Source: Chryseobacterium sp. 18061
Lineage (GTDB): Bacteria > Pseudomonadota > Gammaproteobacteria > Enterobacterales > Enterobacteriaceae
NCBI GenBank assembly: GCA_902706205.1
Contig: CACSKA010000003.1
Span: 186,001-250,000 of the forward strand
Direction: 5' to 3'
Length of the DNA: 64,000 bases
Part shown: positions 29,668 through 39,340 of the stretch, piece after piece
Position numbering within the stretch: position 1 is the first letter of the stretch
How the letters are laid out: the number at the start of each line of letters is the position of its first letter
Program-made: the position numbers and the translations under genes
Notes under the pieces: model-generated
The model's database searches: none
What the model saw: the letters and a program-made list of their open reading frames with translations, nothing else
What the model was told of the DNA's origin: nothing

Positions 29668-31068
29668 TTGAGGTATTTGCTGTCACGTCCACGTCTGCTG
29701 TTGTTGTTACTCTTGCCCCTGGCAGGAGGTGCCGCATCTGCCCGCCAAACCTTCGTCGAACAGGCCGAACACCCGTTTGATGAAAGCACCGATCACCTGC
29801 CCAATCTGGGGATTACCCCGGATGATCACGAAAGTGAAAAACACCTCGCAGAAATGATGAAGGCGTTTGGTGAAGCCAGCATGCAGGACAACGGCCTGGA
29901 TACCGGCGATCAGGCGCGGCTCTTTGCCATCGAAAAACTCAGCCATCAGCTCAATTCCGAAATGAATCAGCAGCTCGATTACTGGCTTTCTCCGTGGGGG
30001 AGCGCCTCGGCGGAGCTGTTGGTGAACAGCGAAGGTAAGTTTACCGGCAGCCACGGTAACTGGTTTGTGCCGCTGGAAGACAACAATCGCTATCTGACCT
30101 GGACTCAGGTTGGCTTAACGCAGCAGGACGACGGACTGGTGAGCAATCTCGGGCTTGGGCAGCGCTGGGTGGCGGGTGACTGGCTGCTCGGCTATAACGC
30201 CTTTTACGACAGCCTGATGGGTGAAAGCCTGCAACGTGGCGGTTTAGGGGCTGAAGCCTGGGGAGAGTATTTACGGCTGTCGGCCAACTTTTATCAGCCT
30301 TTCAACAGCTGGCGTGATGACAGTGATACGGTCGAAAGTCGAATGGCGCGCGGGTACGATCTCACGGCCCAGGCGCGACTGCCGTTCTATCGTTTCATTA
30401 ATACCAGCGTTAGCTTTGAACGCTATTTTGGTGACAGCGTCGATCTGTTCCATACCGGCACCGGTTACCACAATCCGATGGCGGTTTCGCTTGGGCTGGC
30501 TTACACCCCGGTGCCGCTGGTGACGATTTCTGCCGCGCATAAGCAGGGCGAAAGCGGCGTCAGCCAGAATAATCTGGGCATGAAGCTTAACTACCGTTTC
30601 GGCGTGCCGCTGAAGAAACAGCTCGAGTCCAGCGAAGTGGCGGCGTTTACCTCGCTGCGCGGCAGTCGTTATGACAGCCCGGAGCGCAGCAATCTGCCTG
30701 TGGTCGAGTATCGCCAGCGTAAAACATTATCCGTTTTCCTCGCCACGCCGCCGTGGGATTTGCAGCCGGGCGAAACGGTGTCTTTGAAGCTTCAGGTGCG
30801 CGGTCGGTTTACGATTAAGTCATTGACCTGGCAGGGCGATTCGCAGGCTCTGAGCCTGACGCCGCCGGTGAATCACAGCAGCCCTGATGGCTGGACCGTC
30901 ATTATGCCGGCATGGGATTACAGCGACGGCGCGAAGAACCGCTGGCATCTGTCGGTAGTGGTGGAAGATGAGAAGGGGCAGCGCGTCTCGTCCAATGAGA
31001 TTACGCTGGCGCTGACTGAACCGCTGGTAGCTTTCCCGGCGGCGTCAGATTCGCTGTTACTGCCTTAA
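29668..31068 (+). CDS. ychP: Inverse autotransporter beta-domain protein YchP (invasin/intimin-like)
   Basis: A 466-residue secreted protein. A signal segment rich in Leu ([16 protein letters not shown]) is followed by a 12-stranded inverse autotransporter barrel, with the typical [32 protein letters not shown]...LLGYNAFYD and the repeated strands through residue about 320, and a short C-terminal Ig-like region. It lacks the long passenger of intimin. The start appears to be TTG at 29668 (GAGGGA 12 bases upstream); a TTG three codons later is an alternative. It converges on narL with a four-base overlap of coding regions. Confidence 0.9.
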   Translation: MRYLLSRPRLLLLLLLPLAGGAASARQTFVEQAEHPFDESTDHLPNLGITPDDHESEKHLAEMMKAFGEASMQDNGLDTGDQARLFAIEKLSHQLNSEMNQQLDYWLSPWGSASAELLVNSEGKFTGSHGNWFVPLEDNNRYLTWTQVGLTQQDDGLVSNLGLGQRWVAGDWLLGYNAFYDSLMGESLQRGGLGAEAWGEYLRLSANFYQPFNSWRDDSDTVESRMARGYDLTAQARLPFYRFINTSVSFERYFGDSVDLFHTGTGYHNPMAVSLGLAYTPVPLVTISAAHKQGESGVSQNNLGMKLNYRFGVPLKKQLESSEVAAFTSLRGSRYDSPERSNLPVVEYRQRKTLSVFLATPPWDLQPGETVSLKLQVRGRFTIKSLTWQGDSQALSLTPPVNHSSPDGWTVIMPAWDYSDGAKNRWHLSVVVEDEKGQRVSSNEITLALTEPLVAFPAASDSLLLP

Positions 31069-31715
31069 AAAATACGTTCCTGATGGACCCATACCGCTGC
31101 TTCGACGCGGGATTTGAGCTTCATCTTTTTCAGCATGTGCTTCACGTGAACCTTCACCGTGCTCTCGGTGATATCGAGTCGACGGGCAATCATTTTGTTC
31201 GGTAAACCTTGGGCAATCAGCTTAAGAATATCGCGCTCGCGCGGCGTCAGCTGATTAATATCGCGGTCTGACGTTGCACGGTTCGCTCGCAGGCTGGCAG
31301 CCAGCACCGGCGTCAGCGCTTCGCTTAATACCATTTCCCCGGCGGCGGCTTGATGCAGCGCCTTCAGCAAATCTTCCGGCTCCATATCTTTCAGCAGATA
31401 GCCATCCGCACCGCGTTTAAGCGCCGTCACCACGTCTTCTTCATGGTTGGATACGCTGAACACGACTACGCGCCCGGAGAGGGATCTTTCACGCAGCTTG
31501 TCGAGGGTTTCCAGTCCGTTCATGCCCGGCATGTTCAAATCGAGCAGCACCAAATCCGGATCGAGAGATTCTGCGAGCTCGATGCCCTGTTCGCCATTGC
31601 TGGCTTCGCCCACCACCAGAAGGTCAGGGGCCATGCTGATAAGCTGTCTGACGCCGGTGCGCAGCATTGGGTGGTCGTCAATTAGCAGGATAGTGGCCTG
31701 TTCCTGATTACTCAT
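31065..31715 (-). CDS. narL: Nitrate/nitrite response regulator NarL
   Basis: A 216-residue response regulator. The receiver domain has the phosphorylated Asp at residue 59 in [14 protein letters not shown], acidic residues in LLIDDHPML and the conserved Lys in [12 protein letters not shown]. The LuxR/GerE DNA-binding domain is at the C-terminus ([25 protein letters not shown]). Phosphorylated by NarX, it activates narK and narGHJI and represses alternative respiratory genes, including adhE in E. coli. The start overlaps the narX stop region by eight bases; the longer open frame runs into narX. Confidence 0.98.
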   Translation of the reverse strand: MSNQEQATILLIDDHPMLRTGVRQLISMAPDLLVVGEASNGEQGIELAESLDPDLVLLDLNMPGMNGLETLDKLRERSLSGRVVVFSVSNHEEDVVTALKRGADGYLLKDMEPEDLLKALHQAAAGEMVLSEALTPVLAASLRANRATSDRDINQLTPRERDILKLIAQGLPNKMIARRLDITESTVKVHVKHMLKKMKLKSRVEAAVWVHQERIF

Positions 31716-33504
31716 GAATAAGTCCTTGCGGTTGTGGAAGCGATTTTTCGGGAATGAAAGAAACGACAACTTCAGTGCCACCGGTATCACGGCGTCTGAC
31801 CTGGCAATCGCCACGCAGACTCTGCGCCCGATCGCGCATGATGATTAAGCCGTAGTGGTTATTCCGTTCAGCGTGGTCCGGAACGCCGAGGCCGTTATCG
31901 GCCACGGTGAGACGAACCTGATTGTCGTTTTGGGTAACCGTCACGGTGACTTCCGTCGCTTCAGAATGTTTAAGCGCATTGCTCAACGCTTCACGGGCAA
32001 TCTGTAATGCATGGATAGCCTGATGCGAAGGAACAAAACGCGGAGGGAGCTGGTAATCCAACTGCACGGTAAAGCCGAAGCGGGCGCTGTATTCATCACA
32101 ACTTGCTTCCAGTGCAGGGCGCAGCCCCGGTTCGGTTAATTGTAGTCGGAAGGTCGTCAGAAGCTCGCGCAGCTGCACCCACGAGGTATTCAGCTCGTTG
32201 CGCATCTGGCTCAGCAGAACCCGGCTGTCTTCCGGCAGTTTTTCGCCCTGCATTTGCAGACAGCTAACCTGCATCTTCAGGCACGAAAGCGACTGGGCGA
32301 TGGAATCATGCAGTTCGCGGGCGATGGTGGCACGCTCTTCCATAACAATCAGCTGATACTGGCGCTCTTGCTGGCGGTCGAGGGCCAGCGTGGCGGTCAG
32401 CTGTTCAACCAGCGTGTCCACCAGTTGCTGCTGGTCGTGGCTTAAATGGCGGCCTGCGGGCAGCGTTGCCAGCAGAATACCGTACTGATTATGCGCATCG
32501 GTCATCCGCCATTTCAGGGTTGTGCCGCCGCCGGGTAAATCCGGGAGATTGCGCGGACAGAGATAACACCCTTTGTCGTCGCAGTCGGGCTCAGAATGAC
32601 AGCTGAACTCTTGGTGGTTTTCCTCGTCTTCCATATCGTAAACCCGCACTTCGATATCGCGCAGCAAGGTCAAACCTTGCAAGCCATTCAGCACCGGGGA
32701 AATACGTTCACACAGCGGCGACTGGGAATGCAGACGCCGGTTGGCCTGCCAGAGGAAGGCGAGAATTTCGTTCTTTTGTTCGAGATTAGCGGTTTTTTCC
32801 TGCACGCGCTGTTCCAGCACGGCGTAGCTTTCGGCCAGCTCTTTCGACATGTTGTTCAGCGCCATGCCCAGCGTCGCCATTTCGTTACGACCGCTGATTT
32901 TCGCGCGTTTGCTGAAATCACGCTGGCTCACTGCCCGCGCCATGCTCAACAGTTGTTCCCAGGGGTGCAGCAGCCGCGCACGCAGCCAGACGATGGTAAA
33001 CAGGAATAGCAATGCCATGCACAGCGCCATCATGCTGTGTACCCACACCACATGTTGAATGCGTTTTTCAGTGGTATGGTCAAACGCGGTGACCAGCTTG
33101 TCGATGCGGTTCACAAAGGCCGCCACCTCACCGGAAACTTGTTCCTGGCGGGTCGCCTGCTTCAGGTTTGGTGCCAGCTCTGATTTCCAGTACCGTTGTA
33201 GGGCTTCGAGCTGTTGACGCTGACCGTCGCGATCCGCGGATTCAATCAGCTCCGGGCTGCTCACGGTCTGATTCATTTCATCGAGCAATGTCCGATCGTT
33301 GGCCTTCAGCGGAATCGCTGCCAGCAAGCGGTAGCTCTGCATTCGCAAGGAGCCTGCTTTGTTGATAGCGTGCGCGCTGCCCTGGACACCGTGGACCAGG
33401 CGTGCAGAAATCGCCATGCCCGTCACACCGATAGCGGTGGACAGCAAAACAATAAGCGCCAGTTGATTGACCAGCGTAAGCGGGGTAAAAAGACGTTTAA
33501 ACAT
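31708..33504 (-). CDS. narX: Nitrate/nitrite sensor histidine kinase NarX
   Basis: A 598-residue membrane sensor, the E. coli length. The first membrane helix ([20 protein letters not shown]) precedes a periplasmic four-helix sensor with the P-box [12 protein letters not shown] that binds nitrate. Then come the second helix, a HAMP domain, a Cys-rich central module ([16 protein letters not shown]), the HisKA_3 phospho-acceptor His in [12 protein letters not shown] and the HATPase_c domain ([18 protein letters not shown]). The start at 33504 ([14 protein letters not shown]) is by homology. It is divergent from narK. Confidence 0.98.
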   Translation of the reverse strand: MFKRLFTPLTLVNQLALIVLLSTAIGVTGMAISARLVHGVQGSAHAINKAGSLRMQSYRLLAAIPLKANDRTLLDEMNQTVSSPELIESADRDGQRQQLEALQRYWKSELAPNLKQATRQEQVSGEVAAFVNRIDKLVTAFDHTTEKRIQHVVWVHSMMALCMALLFLFTIVWLRARLLHPWEQLLSMARAVSQRDFSKRAKISGRNEMATLGMALNNMSKELAESYAVLEQRVQEKTANLEQKNEILAFLWQANRRLHSQSPLCERISPVLNGLQGLTLLRDIEVRVYDMEDEENHQEFSCHSEPDCDDKGCYLCPRNLPDLPGGGTTLKWRMTDAHNQYGILLATLPAGRHLSHDQQQLVDTLVEQLTATLALDRQQERQYQLIVMEERATIARELHDSIAQSLSCLKMQVSCLQMQGEKLPEDSRVLLSQMRNELNTSWVQLRELLTTFRLQLTEPGLRPALEASCDEYSARFGFTVQLDYQLPPRFVPSHQAIHALQIAREALSNALKHSEATEVTVTVTQNDNQVRLTVADNGLGVPDHAERNNHYGLIIMRDRAQSLRGDCQVRRRDTGGTEVVVSFIPEKSLPQPQGLIHE

Positions 33505-33815
33505 CGACAGTCTGGCTCCTGACCTGGGATGCAATCCGGGAGTGCGGCTTATTCTGGGATATCAACCGGAGTATACATATACTCAAAAAGGATTACTCCT
33601 TAATTGCCAGAGGTGGCAGGGGAAGGGTGTAAAGGGGTAATCCCTGCCTGAGCAACGTGAAAAACCACAGTTTTTTGAGTGATGCGACCTACTCACTAAG
33701 GGTAATGCCCGTTTTTCGCCCAAAAATATGTTCTCTTTTCCTTTGATTTATATCAACTTACCCCGGCTGGTAAACCCTAATGTGGCGGCAACTAACTCCA
33801 TCATTTGAGGTTTAT
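33505..33815. promoter_or_regulatory. narX-narK divergent regulatory region
   Basis: 311 bases hold the narK promoter and probably the narXL promoter. Besides the FNR box (listed separately), several NarL-heptamer-like stretches occur, such as TACTCCTTAA near 33593-33602, TACTCACTAAGGGTAAT near 33690-33706 and GGGGTAATCCC near 33634-33644. This matches the known multi-site NarL control of E. coli narK. Confidence 0.6.
33743..33756. promoter_or_regulatory. FNR box upstream of narK
   Basis: TTGATTTATATCAA is a perfect match to the FNR consensus TTGAT-N4-ATCAA, 60 bases before the narK start, in the position of the E. coli narK FNR site. Confidence 0.88.
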
Positions 33816-35207
33816 ATGAGTCATACTTCCGCTTCGGAAAAGGATAAAGGCGCGGTCATCACTGACTGGCGCCCTGAAGACCCGGCCTTCTGGCAGTCTC
33901 GTGGCCATCGTGTTGCCAGTCGCAACCTGTGGATTTCCGTTCCCTGCCTGCTGCTCGCATTTTGCGTCTGGATGTTATTCAGCGCCGTTGCCGTAAACCT
34001 CAATAAAGTCGGTTTTAACTTCACCACCGATCAACTGTTCATGCTGACCGCATTGCCTGCGCTGTCTGGCGCACTGCTGCGCGTGCCTTACGCATTCATG
34101 GTGCCGGTTTTCGGCGGTCGTCGCTGGACTGCATTCAGTACTGGGATCATGATTATTCCGTGTGTGTGGCTGGGCTTTGCGGTGCAGGACACCTCTACGC
34201 CGTTTAGCGTCTTCATGATTATCGCGCTGCTGTGCGGTTTCGCCGGGGCGAACTTTGCTTCAAGTATGGCGAACATCAGCTTCTTCTTCCCGAAAGTGAA
34301 GCAAGGCGGGGCGCTGGGTCTGAACGGCGGTCTGGGTAACATGGGCGTGAGCGTAATGCAGCTGGTTGCACCGCTGGTTATCTCCGTCTCCGTATTCGCA
34401 ATGTTTGGCGGCGACGGTGTGGCTCAGCCAGACGGTTCTTCGCTGTTCCTTGAGAACGCGGCGTGGATTTGGGTTCCGTTCCTGATTATCTTCACCCTCG
34501 CAGCGTGGTTCTTCATGAACGACCTGGCGGCGTCGAAAGCCTCTCTGAAAGAGCAGCTGCCGGTGCTGAAGCGTGGTCACCTGTGGATCATGGCGGTGCT
34601 GTATCTGGCAACCTTCGGCTCGTTCATCGGCTTCTCTGCTGGTTTTGCAATGCTGTCGAAAACCCAGTTCCCGGACGTGCAAATCCTGCACTTCGCGTTC
34701 TTCGGTCCATTTATTGGTGCGTTGGCTCGTTCACTGGGCGGCGGCATTTCTGACCGTCTGGGCGGCACACGCGTCACGTTGTTTAACTTCATCGCGATGG
34801 CCATCTTCTCCGCACTGCTGTTCCTGACCCTGCCAACTAACGGCCAGGGTGGTAACTTCATCGCCTTCTTCGCGGTGTTCATGGGCCTGTTCCTGACGGC
34901 CGGTCTGGGAAGTGCATCCACCTTCCAGATGATCTCCGTTATCTTCCGTAAGCTGACCATGGATAAAGTGAAGGCCGAAGGTGGAAGCGAAGAACATGCT
35001 CTGCGTGAAGCAGCAACCGACACTGCGGCGGCGCTGGGCTTCATCTCTGCAATCGGCGCGATTGGCGGTTTCTTCATCCCGAAATCGTTCGGTATTTCGC
35101 TGGAGATGACCGGTTCTCCGGCGGGTGCTATGAAAGTATTCCTCGTGTTCTACATCGCCTGTGTGCTGATCACCTGGGTGGTATACGGACGTAAAACAAA
35201 AAAATAA
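33816..35207 (+). CDS. narK: Nitrate/nitrite transporter NarK
   Basis: A 463-residue major facilitator protein with 12 membrane helices. The two nitrate signature motifs are visible as GFAGANFASSMANISFFFP...GALGLNGGLGNMG and, in the second half, GLGSASTFQMISVIFRKLT...GFISAIGAIGGFFIP. Basic substrate residues lie in LRVPYAF and KTQFPDVQI...GPFIGALARS. It exchanges nitrate for nitrite across the inner membrane during nitrate respiration. The start at 33816 (MSHTSASEKDK) has TTGAGG upstream. It is followed by a terminator, and narGHJI lies 389 bases downstream. Confidence 0.98.
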   Translation: MSHTSASEKDKGAVITDWRPEDPAFWQSRGHRVASRNLWISVPCLLLAFCVWMLFSAVAVNLNKVGFNFTTDQLFMLTALPALSGALLRVPYAFMVPVFGGRRWTAFSTGIMIIPCVWLGFAVQDTSTPFSVFMIIALLCGFAGANFASSMANISFFFPKVKQGGALGLNGGLGNMGVSVMQLVAPLVISVSVFAMFGGDGVAQPDGSSLFLENAAWIWVPFLIIFTLAAWFFMNDLAASKASLKEQLPVLKRGHLWIMAVLYLATFGSFIGFSAGFAMLSKTQFPDVQILHFAFFGPFIGALARSLGGGISDRLGGTRVTLFNFIAMAIFSALLFLTLPTNGQGGNFIAFFAVFMGLFLTAGLGSASTFQMISVIFRKLTMDKVKAEGGSEEHALREAATDTAAALGFISAIGAIGGFFIPKSFGISLEMTGSPAGAMKVFLVFYIACVLITWVVYGRKTKK

Positions 35208-35226
35208 GCGTTACTTTTTGATTATC

Positions 35227-35254
35227 ATGGCGCGAGAGATCGCGCCATTTTTTT
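35227..35254 (+). terminator. Rho-independent terminator after narK
   Basis: Stem ATGGCGCGA/TCGCGCCAT with GAGA loop and a T7 run, 20 bases past the narK stop. Confidence 0.9.
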
Positions 35255-35491
35255 ATCCTCTTTTAGTTACAACATACTCATTGATGTATCCATGTTATCG
35301 GCCTGTGCGTTTGGCGTCTAAAAGGCGCGCGGGCAAGCATCTACTCCTTAATACCTCGCATCGGTCTCCAGGCACAAAATAAGTCAGACATTTCTCAATA
35401 AATATCTATAAAACAATGATTTAAAAAATAAAAACAGATAATACTTTGGTGGTATTTGTTGTTTTTCGTCCGATTGTTAACAAATCCCGCC

Positions 35492-35505
35492 TTGATCGCC
35501 ATCAA
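35492..35505. promoter_or_regulatory. FNR box upstream of narG
   Basis: TTGATCGCCATCAA matches the FNR consensus with both half-sites intact, 91 bases before the narG start; E. coli has the same element (TTGATCGTTATCAA). Confidence 0.88.
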
Positions 35506-35596
35506 TTCCCATCTCCTTTCATAAGGTTACTTTCGCCGCAATTGTTGCAATGTCGATTTATCAGAGAGCCGACAGGCTCCATACAGGAGAAACCCG

Positions 35597-38500
35597 ATGA
35601 GCAAATTTCTGGACCGGTTTCGCTACTTCAAGCAGAAGGGCGAAACCTTTGCCGATGGGCATGGTCAGGTTATGGAAACTAACCGGGACTGGGAAGATGG
35701 ATACCGCCAACGGTGGCAGCATGACAAAGTGGTGCGTTCAACCCACGGCGTAAACTGCACGGGTTCATGTAGCTGGAAGATTTACGTGAAAAACGGCCTG
35801 GTAACCTGGGAAACCCAGCAGACCGACTACCCGCGTACCCGTCCGGATATGCCAAACCATGAGCCGCGCGGCTGCCCACGTGGCGCCAGTTACTCTTGGT
35901 ATCTCTACAGCGCTAACCGCTTGAAATATCCGCTGATGCGCAAACGCCTGATGAAAATGTGGCGTGAAGCGAAAGTTCAGCATCCGGATCCGGTGAATGC
36001 CTGGGCTTCTATCATCGAAGACTCAGACAAAGCGAAAAGCTTCAAACAGGCTCGTGGTCGCGGCGGCTTCGTACGTTCTTCATGGCAGGAAGTGAACGAA
36101 CTGATTGCGGCATCGAACGTCTACACCATCAAAACCTACGGTCCCGACCGTGTGGCGGGCTTCTCGCCGATCCCGGCGATGTCGATGGTTTCCTACGCGG
36201 CGGGCGCGCGTTATCTGTCTCTGCTTGGCGGTACCTGCCTGAGCTTCTACGACTGGTATTGCGACTTGCCTCCGGCGTCTCCACAGACCTGGGGTGAGCA
36301 AACCGACGTGCCGGAATCGGCCGACTGGTATAACTCTTCGTACATCATCGCCTGGGGCTCTAACGTGCCACAGACGCGTACCCCGGACGCTCACTTCTTT
36401 ACCGAAGTGCGTTACAAAGGTACAAAAACCGTCGCGGTTACTCCTGACTACGCTGAAATCGCCAAGCTGTGCGATCTGTGGCTGGCCCCGAAACAGGGTA
36501 CCGATGCTGCAATGGCGCTGGCGATGGGCCACGTTATGCTGCGCGAATTCCACCTCGACAAACCGAGCCAGTACTTCACCGACTACGTGCGTCGTTATAC
36601 CGATATGCCGATGCTGGTGGCGCTGGAAGAACGTGACGGTTACTACGCTGCAGGCCGTATGTTGCGCGCATCAGACCTCGTTGACGGTCTGGGCCAGGAA
36701 CAGAATCCAGAATGGAAAACGGTGGCCTTTGACGATAACGGCGAAGTGACCGTGCCAAACGGCTCGATCGGTTTCCGCTGGGGCGATAAAGGCAAGTGGA
36801 ATCTCGAACAGCGCGACGGTAAAAGCGGCGAAGAAGTTCAGCTGCGCCTGAGCATGCTCGGTAGCCATGACGATATCGCTGAAGTCGGTTTCCCGTATTT
36901 CGGCGGCGACGGTACCGAACATTTCACCAACGTAGAACTGGAAAACATTCTGCTGCACAAACTGCCAGTGAAACGCCTGCAGATGGCAGACGGTTCTACT
37001 CAGCTGGTGACCACCGTTTATGACCTGACCATGGCCAACTATGGCCTGGAACGTGGTCTGAACGATGAAAACTGTGCCAATAGCTACGACGACATCAAAG
37101 CGTATACTCCGGCATGGGCTGAAAAAATTACCGGCGTATCCCGCGCACAGATCATACGTACCGCGCGTGAATTTGCGGACAACGCGGATAAGACCCACGG
37201 TCGTTCGATGATCATCGTCGGCGCGGGCCTGAATCACTGGTATCACCTCGATATGAACTATCGCGGGATTATCAACATGCTGATTTTCTGTGGCTGCGTC
37301 GGTCAGAGCGGCGGCGGTTGGGCACACTATGTGGGCCAGGAAAAACTGCGTCCGCAAACCGGCTGGACTCCACTGGCGTTCGCGCTGGACTGGAACCGTC
37401 CACCGCGTCACATGAACAGCACCTCTTATTTCTACAATCACTCCAGCCAGTGGCGTTATGAAACGCTGACCGCGCAGGAGCTGCTGTCGCCGATGGCGGA
37501 TAAATCCCGCTACACCGGGCATTTGGTTGACTTCAACGTGCGTGCAGAGCGCATGGGCTGGCTGCCATCCGCGCCGCAGTTGGGCACCAACCCGCTGCAC
37601 ATTGCGGCTGACGCTGAGAAAGCTGGGATGTCCGCGGTAGATTACACCGTGAAATCCCTGAAAGATGGCTCGATGCACTTCGCCTCTGAGCGTCCGGATA
37701 ACGGCAAAAACCACCCACGTAACATGTTTATCTGGCGTTCGAACCTGCTGGGCTCGTCCGGTAAAGGCCATGAATACATGCTGAAGTACCTGCTGGGTAC
37801 CGAGCACGGCATTCAGGGCAAAGATCTGGGCGTGCAAGGCGGCGTGAAACCGGAAGAAGTGGAATGGGTTGATAACGGCCTCGACGGTAAACTGGATCTG
37901 GTGGTGACGCTGGACTTCCGTTTATCGAGCACTTGTCTGTTCTCTGACATCGTGCTGCCGACCGCAACCTGGTATGAAAAAGACGACATGAATACCTCGG
38001 ATATGCATCCGTTTATTCACCCGCTCTCTGCGGCTGTTGACCCAGCATGGGAATCGAAAAGCGACTGGGATATCTACAAAGACATCGCCAAGAAATTCTC
38101 TGAAGTCTGCGTGGGTCATCTGGGTAAAGAAACGGACGTGGTGACACTGCCAATTCAACACGATTCCCCGGCCGAAATGGCGCAGGCGATGGACGTGAAG
38201 GACTGGAAGAAAGGCGAATGTGACCTGATTCCGGGCAAAACTGCCCCGCACATCATGACCGTGGAACGTGATTACCCAGCCACCTGGGAACGCTTTACCT
38301 CAGTCGGGCCGCTGCTGGAGAAAATCGGCAACGGCGGGAAAGGCATTGCCTGGAACACCGACAGCGAAGTCGAGCTTCTGCGTAAGCTGAACTACACCAA
38401 GGCTGACGGCCCGGCGAAAGGCCAGCCCCTGATCAGCACGGCGATTGATGCCGCAGAAATGATCCTGACGCTGGCCCCGGAAACCAATGGTCAAGTGGCA

Positions 38501-39340
38501 GTAAAAGCCTGGGCCGCACTGAGTGAAATCACCGGTCGTGACCACACGCATCTGGCGCTGAATAAAGAAGACGAAAAAATTCGCTTCCGCGATATTCAGG
38601 CCCAGCCGCGAAAAATCATCTCCAGCCCGACCTGGTCTGGCCTTGAAGATGAACACGTCTCTTATAACGCAGGTTACACCAACGTCCACGAGCTGATCCC
38701 ATGGCGTACGCTATCTGGTCGTCAGCAGCTGTATCAGGATCACCAGTGGATGCGCGATTTCGGTGAAAGCCTGCTGGTGTACCGTCCGCCGATCGACACC
38801 CGTTCGGTGAAAGCGGTGATGGGCCAGAAGTCCAACGGCAATCCTGAGAAGGCGCTGAACTTCCTGACGCCGCACCAAAAATGGGGCATTCACTCGACCT
38901 ACAGCGACAACCTGCTGATGCTGACCCTGTCACGCGGTGGTCCGATTGTGTGGATGAGTGAATCCGACGCCAAAGATTTGGGTATCGAAGATAACGACTG
39001 GATTGAAGCGTTCAACAGCAACGGTTCACTGACAGCGCGTGCGGTTGTGAGCCAGCGTGTTCCGGCGGGGATGACCATGATGTATCACGCCCAGGAACGT
39101 ATCGTGAACCTGCCAGGTTCGGAAATTACCGGCCAGCGTGGCGGGATCCATAACTCTGTCACACGTATCAGCCCGAAACCAACCCACATGATTGGTGGCT
39201 ACGCGCAACTGGCGTATAGCTTTAACTATTATGGCACCGTCGGCTCTAACCGTGATGAGTTCGTGGTGGTCCGTAAGATGAAGAATATTGACTGGTTAGA
39301 TGGCGAAGGGTGTGACCAGGTACAGGAGAGCGTAAAATGA
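35597..39340 (+). CDS. narG: Respiratory nitrate reductase A, molybdenum subunit alpha
   Basis: A 1247-residue catalytic subunit reducing nitrate to nitrite on the cytoplasmic face. The FS0 cluster ligands are His50, Cys54, Cys58 and a further Cys in EPRGCPRGA; the molybdenum-ligand Asp lies in FYDWYCD (residues 218-223). The bis-MGD cofactor-binding domains fill the rest, ending in the molydopterin dinucleotide-binding domain (SNGSLTARAVVSQRVPAGM). The N-terminus MSKFLDRFRYFKQKG has no cleaved Tat signal. It is the first gene of narGHJI, preceded by FNR and NarL sites, and its stop overlaps the narH start by four bases. Confidence 0.99.
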   Translation: MSKFLDRFRYFKQKGETFADGHGQVMETNRDWEDGYRQRWQHDKVVRSTHGVNCTGSCSWKIYVKNGLVTWETQQTDYPRTRPDMPNHEPRGCPRGASYSWYLYSANRLKYPLMRKRLMKMWREAKVQHPDPVNAWASIIEDSDKAKSFKQARGRGGFVRSSWQEVNELIAASNVYTIKTYGPDRVAGFSPIPAMSMVSYAAGARYLSLLGGTCLSFYDWYCDLPPASPQTWGEQTDVPESADWYNSSYIIAWGSNVPQTRTPDAHFFTEVRYKGTKTVAVTPDYAEIAKLCDLWLAPKQGTDAAMALAMGHVMLREFHLDKPSQYFTDYVRRYTDMPMLVALEERDGYYAAGRMLRASDLVDGLGQEQNPEWKTVAFDDNGEVTVPNGSIGFRWGDKGKWNLEQRDGKSGEEVQLRLSMLGSHDDIAEVGFPYFGGDGTEHFTNVELENILLHKLPVKRLQMADGSTQLVTTVYDLTMANYGLERGLNDENCANSYDDIKAYTPAWAEKITGVSRAQIIRTAREFADNADKTHGRSMIIVGAGLNHWYHLDMNYRGIINMLIFCGCVGQSGGGWAHYVGQEKLRPQTGWTPLAFALDWNRPPRHMNSTSYFYNHSSQWRYETLTAQELLSPMADKSRYTGHLVDFNVRAERMGWLPSAPQLGTNPLHIAADAEKAGMSAVDYTVKSLKDGSMHFASERPDNGKNHPRNMFIWRSNLLGSSGKGHEYMLKYLLGTEHGIQGKDLGVQGGVKPEEVEWVDNGLDGKLDLVVTLDFRLSSTCLFSDIVLPTATWYEKDDMNTSDMHPFIHPLSAAVDPAWESKSDWDIYKDIAKKFSEVCVGHLGKETDVVTLPIQHDSPAEMAQAMDVKDWKKGECDLIPGKTAPHIMTVERDYPATWERFTSVGPLLEKIGNGGKGIAWNTDSEVELLRKLNYTKADGPAKGQPLISTAIDAAEMILTLAPETNGQVAVKAWAALSEITGRDHTHLALNKEDEKIRFRDIQAQPRKIISSPTWSGLEDEHVSYNAGYTNVHELIPWRTLSGRQQLYQDHQWMRDFGESLLVYRPPIDTRSVKAVMGQKSNGNPEKALNFLTPHQKWGIHSTYSDNLLMLTLSRGGPIVWMSESDAKDLGIEDNDWIEAFNSNGSLTARAVVSQRVPAGMTMMYHAQERIVNLPGSEITGQRGGIHNSVTRISPKPTHMIGGYAQLAYSFNYYGTVGSNRDEFVVVRKMKNIDWLDGEGCDQVQESVK

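Larger units (their letters stand above)
35208..35596. promoter_or_regulatory. narK-narG intergenic region with the narG promoter
   Basis: 389 bases contain the narK terminator, a distal NarL-like element TACTCCTTAATACC (35342-35355) that is identical to the E. coli upstream NarL site, an AT-rich tract around 35395-35450 where IHF binds in E. coli, and an FNR box. The leader just before narG (CAATGTCGATTTATCAGAG...) is almost identical to that of E. coli, with AGGAGAAACCCG before the ATG. Confidence 0.7.

Noticed and set aside
36671..37837. 388-codon minus-strand open frame
   Set aside because: It is antisense to narG, low-complexity in His and Phe, and has no ribosome site.
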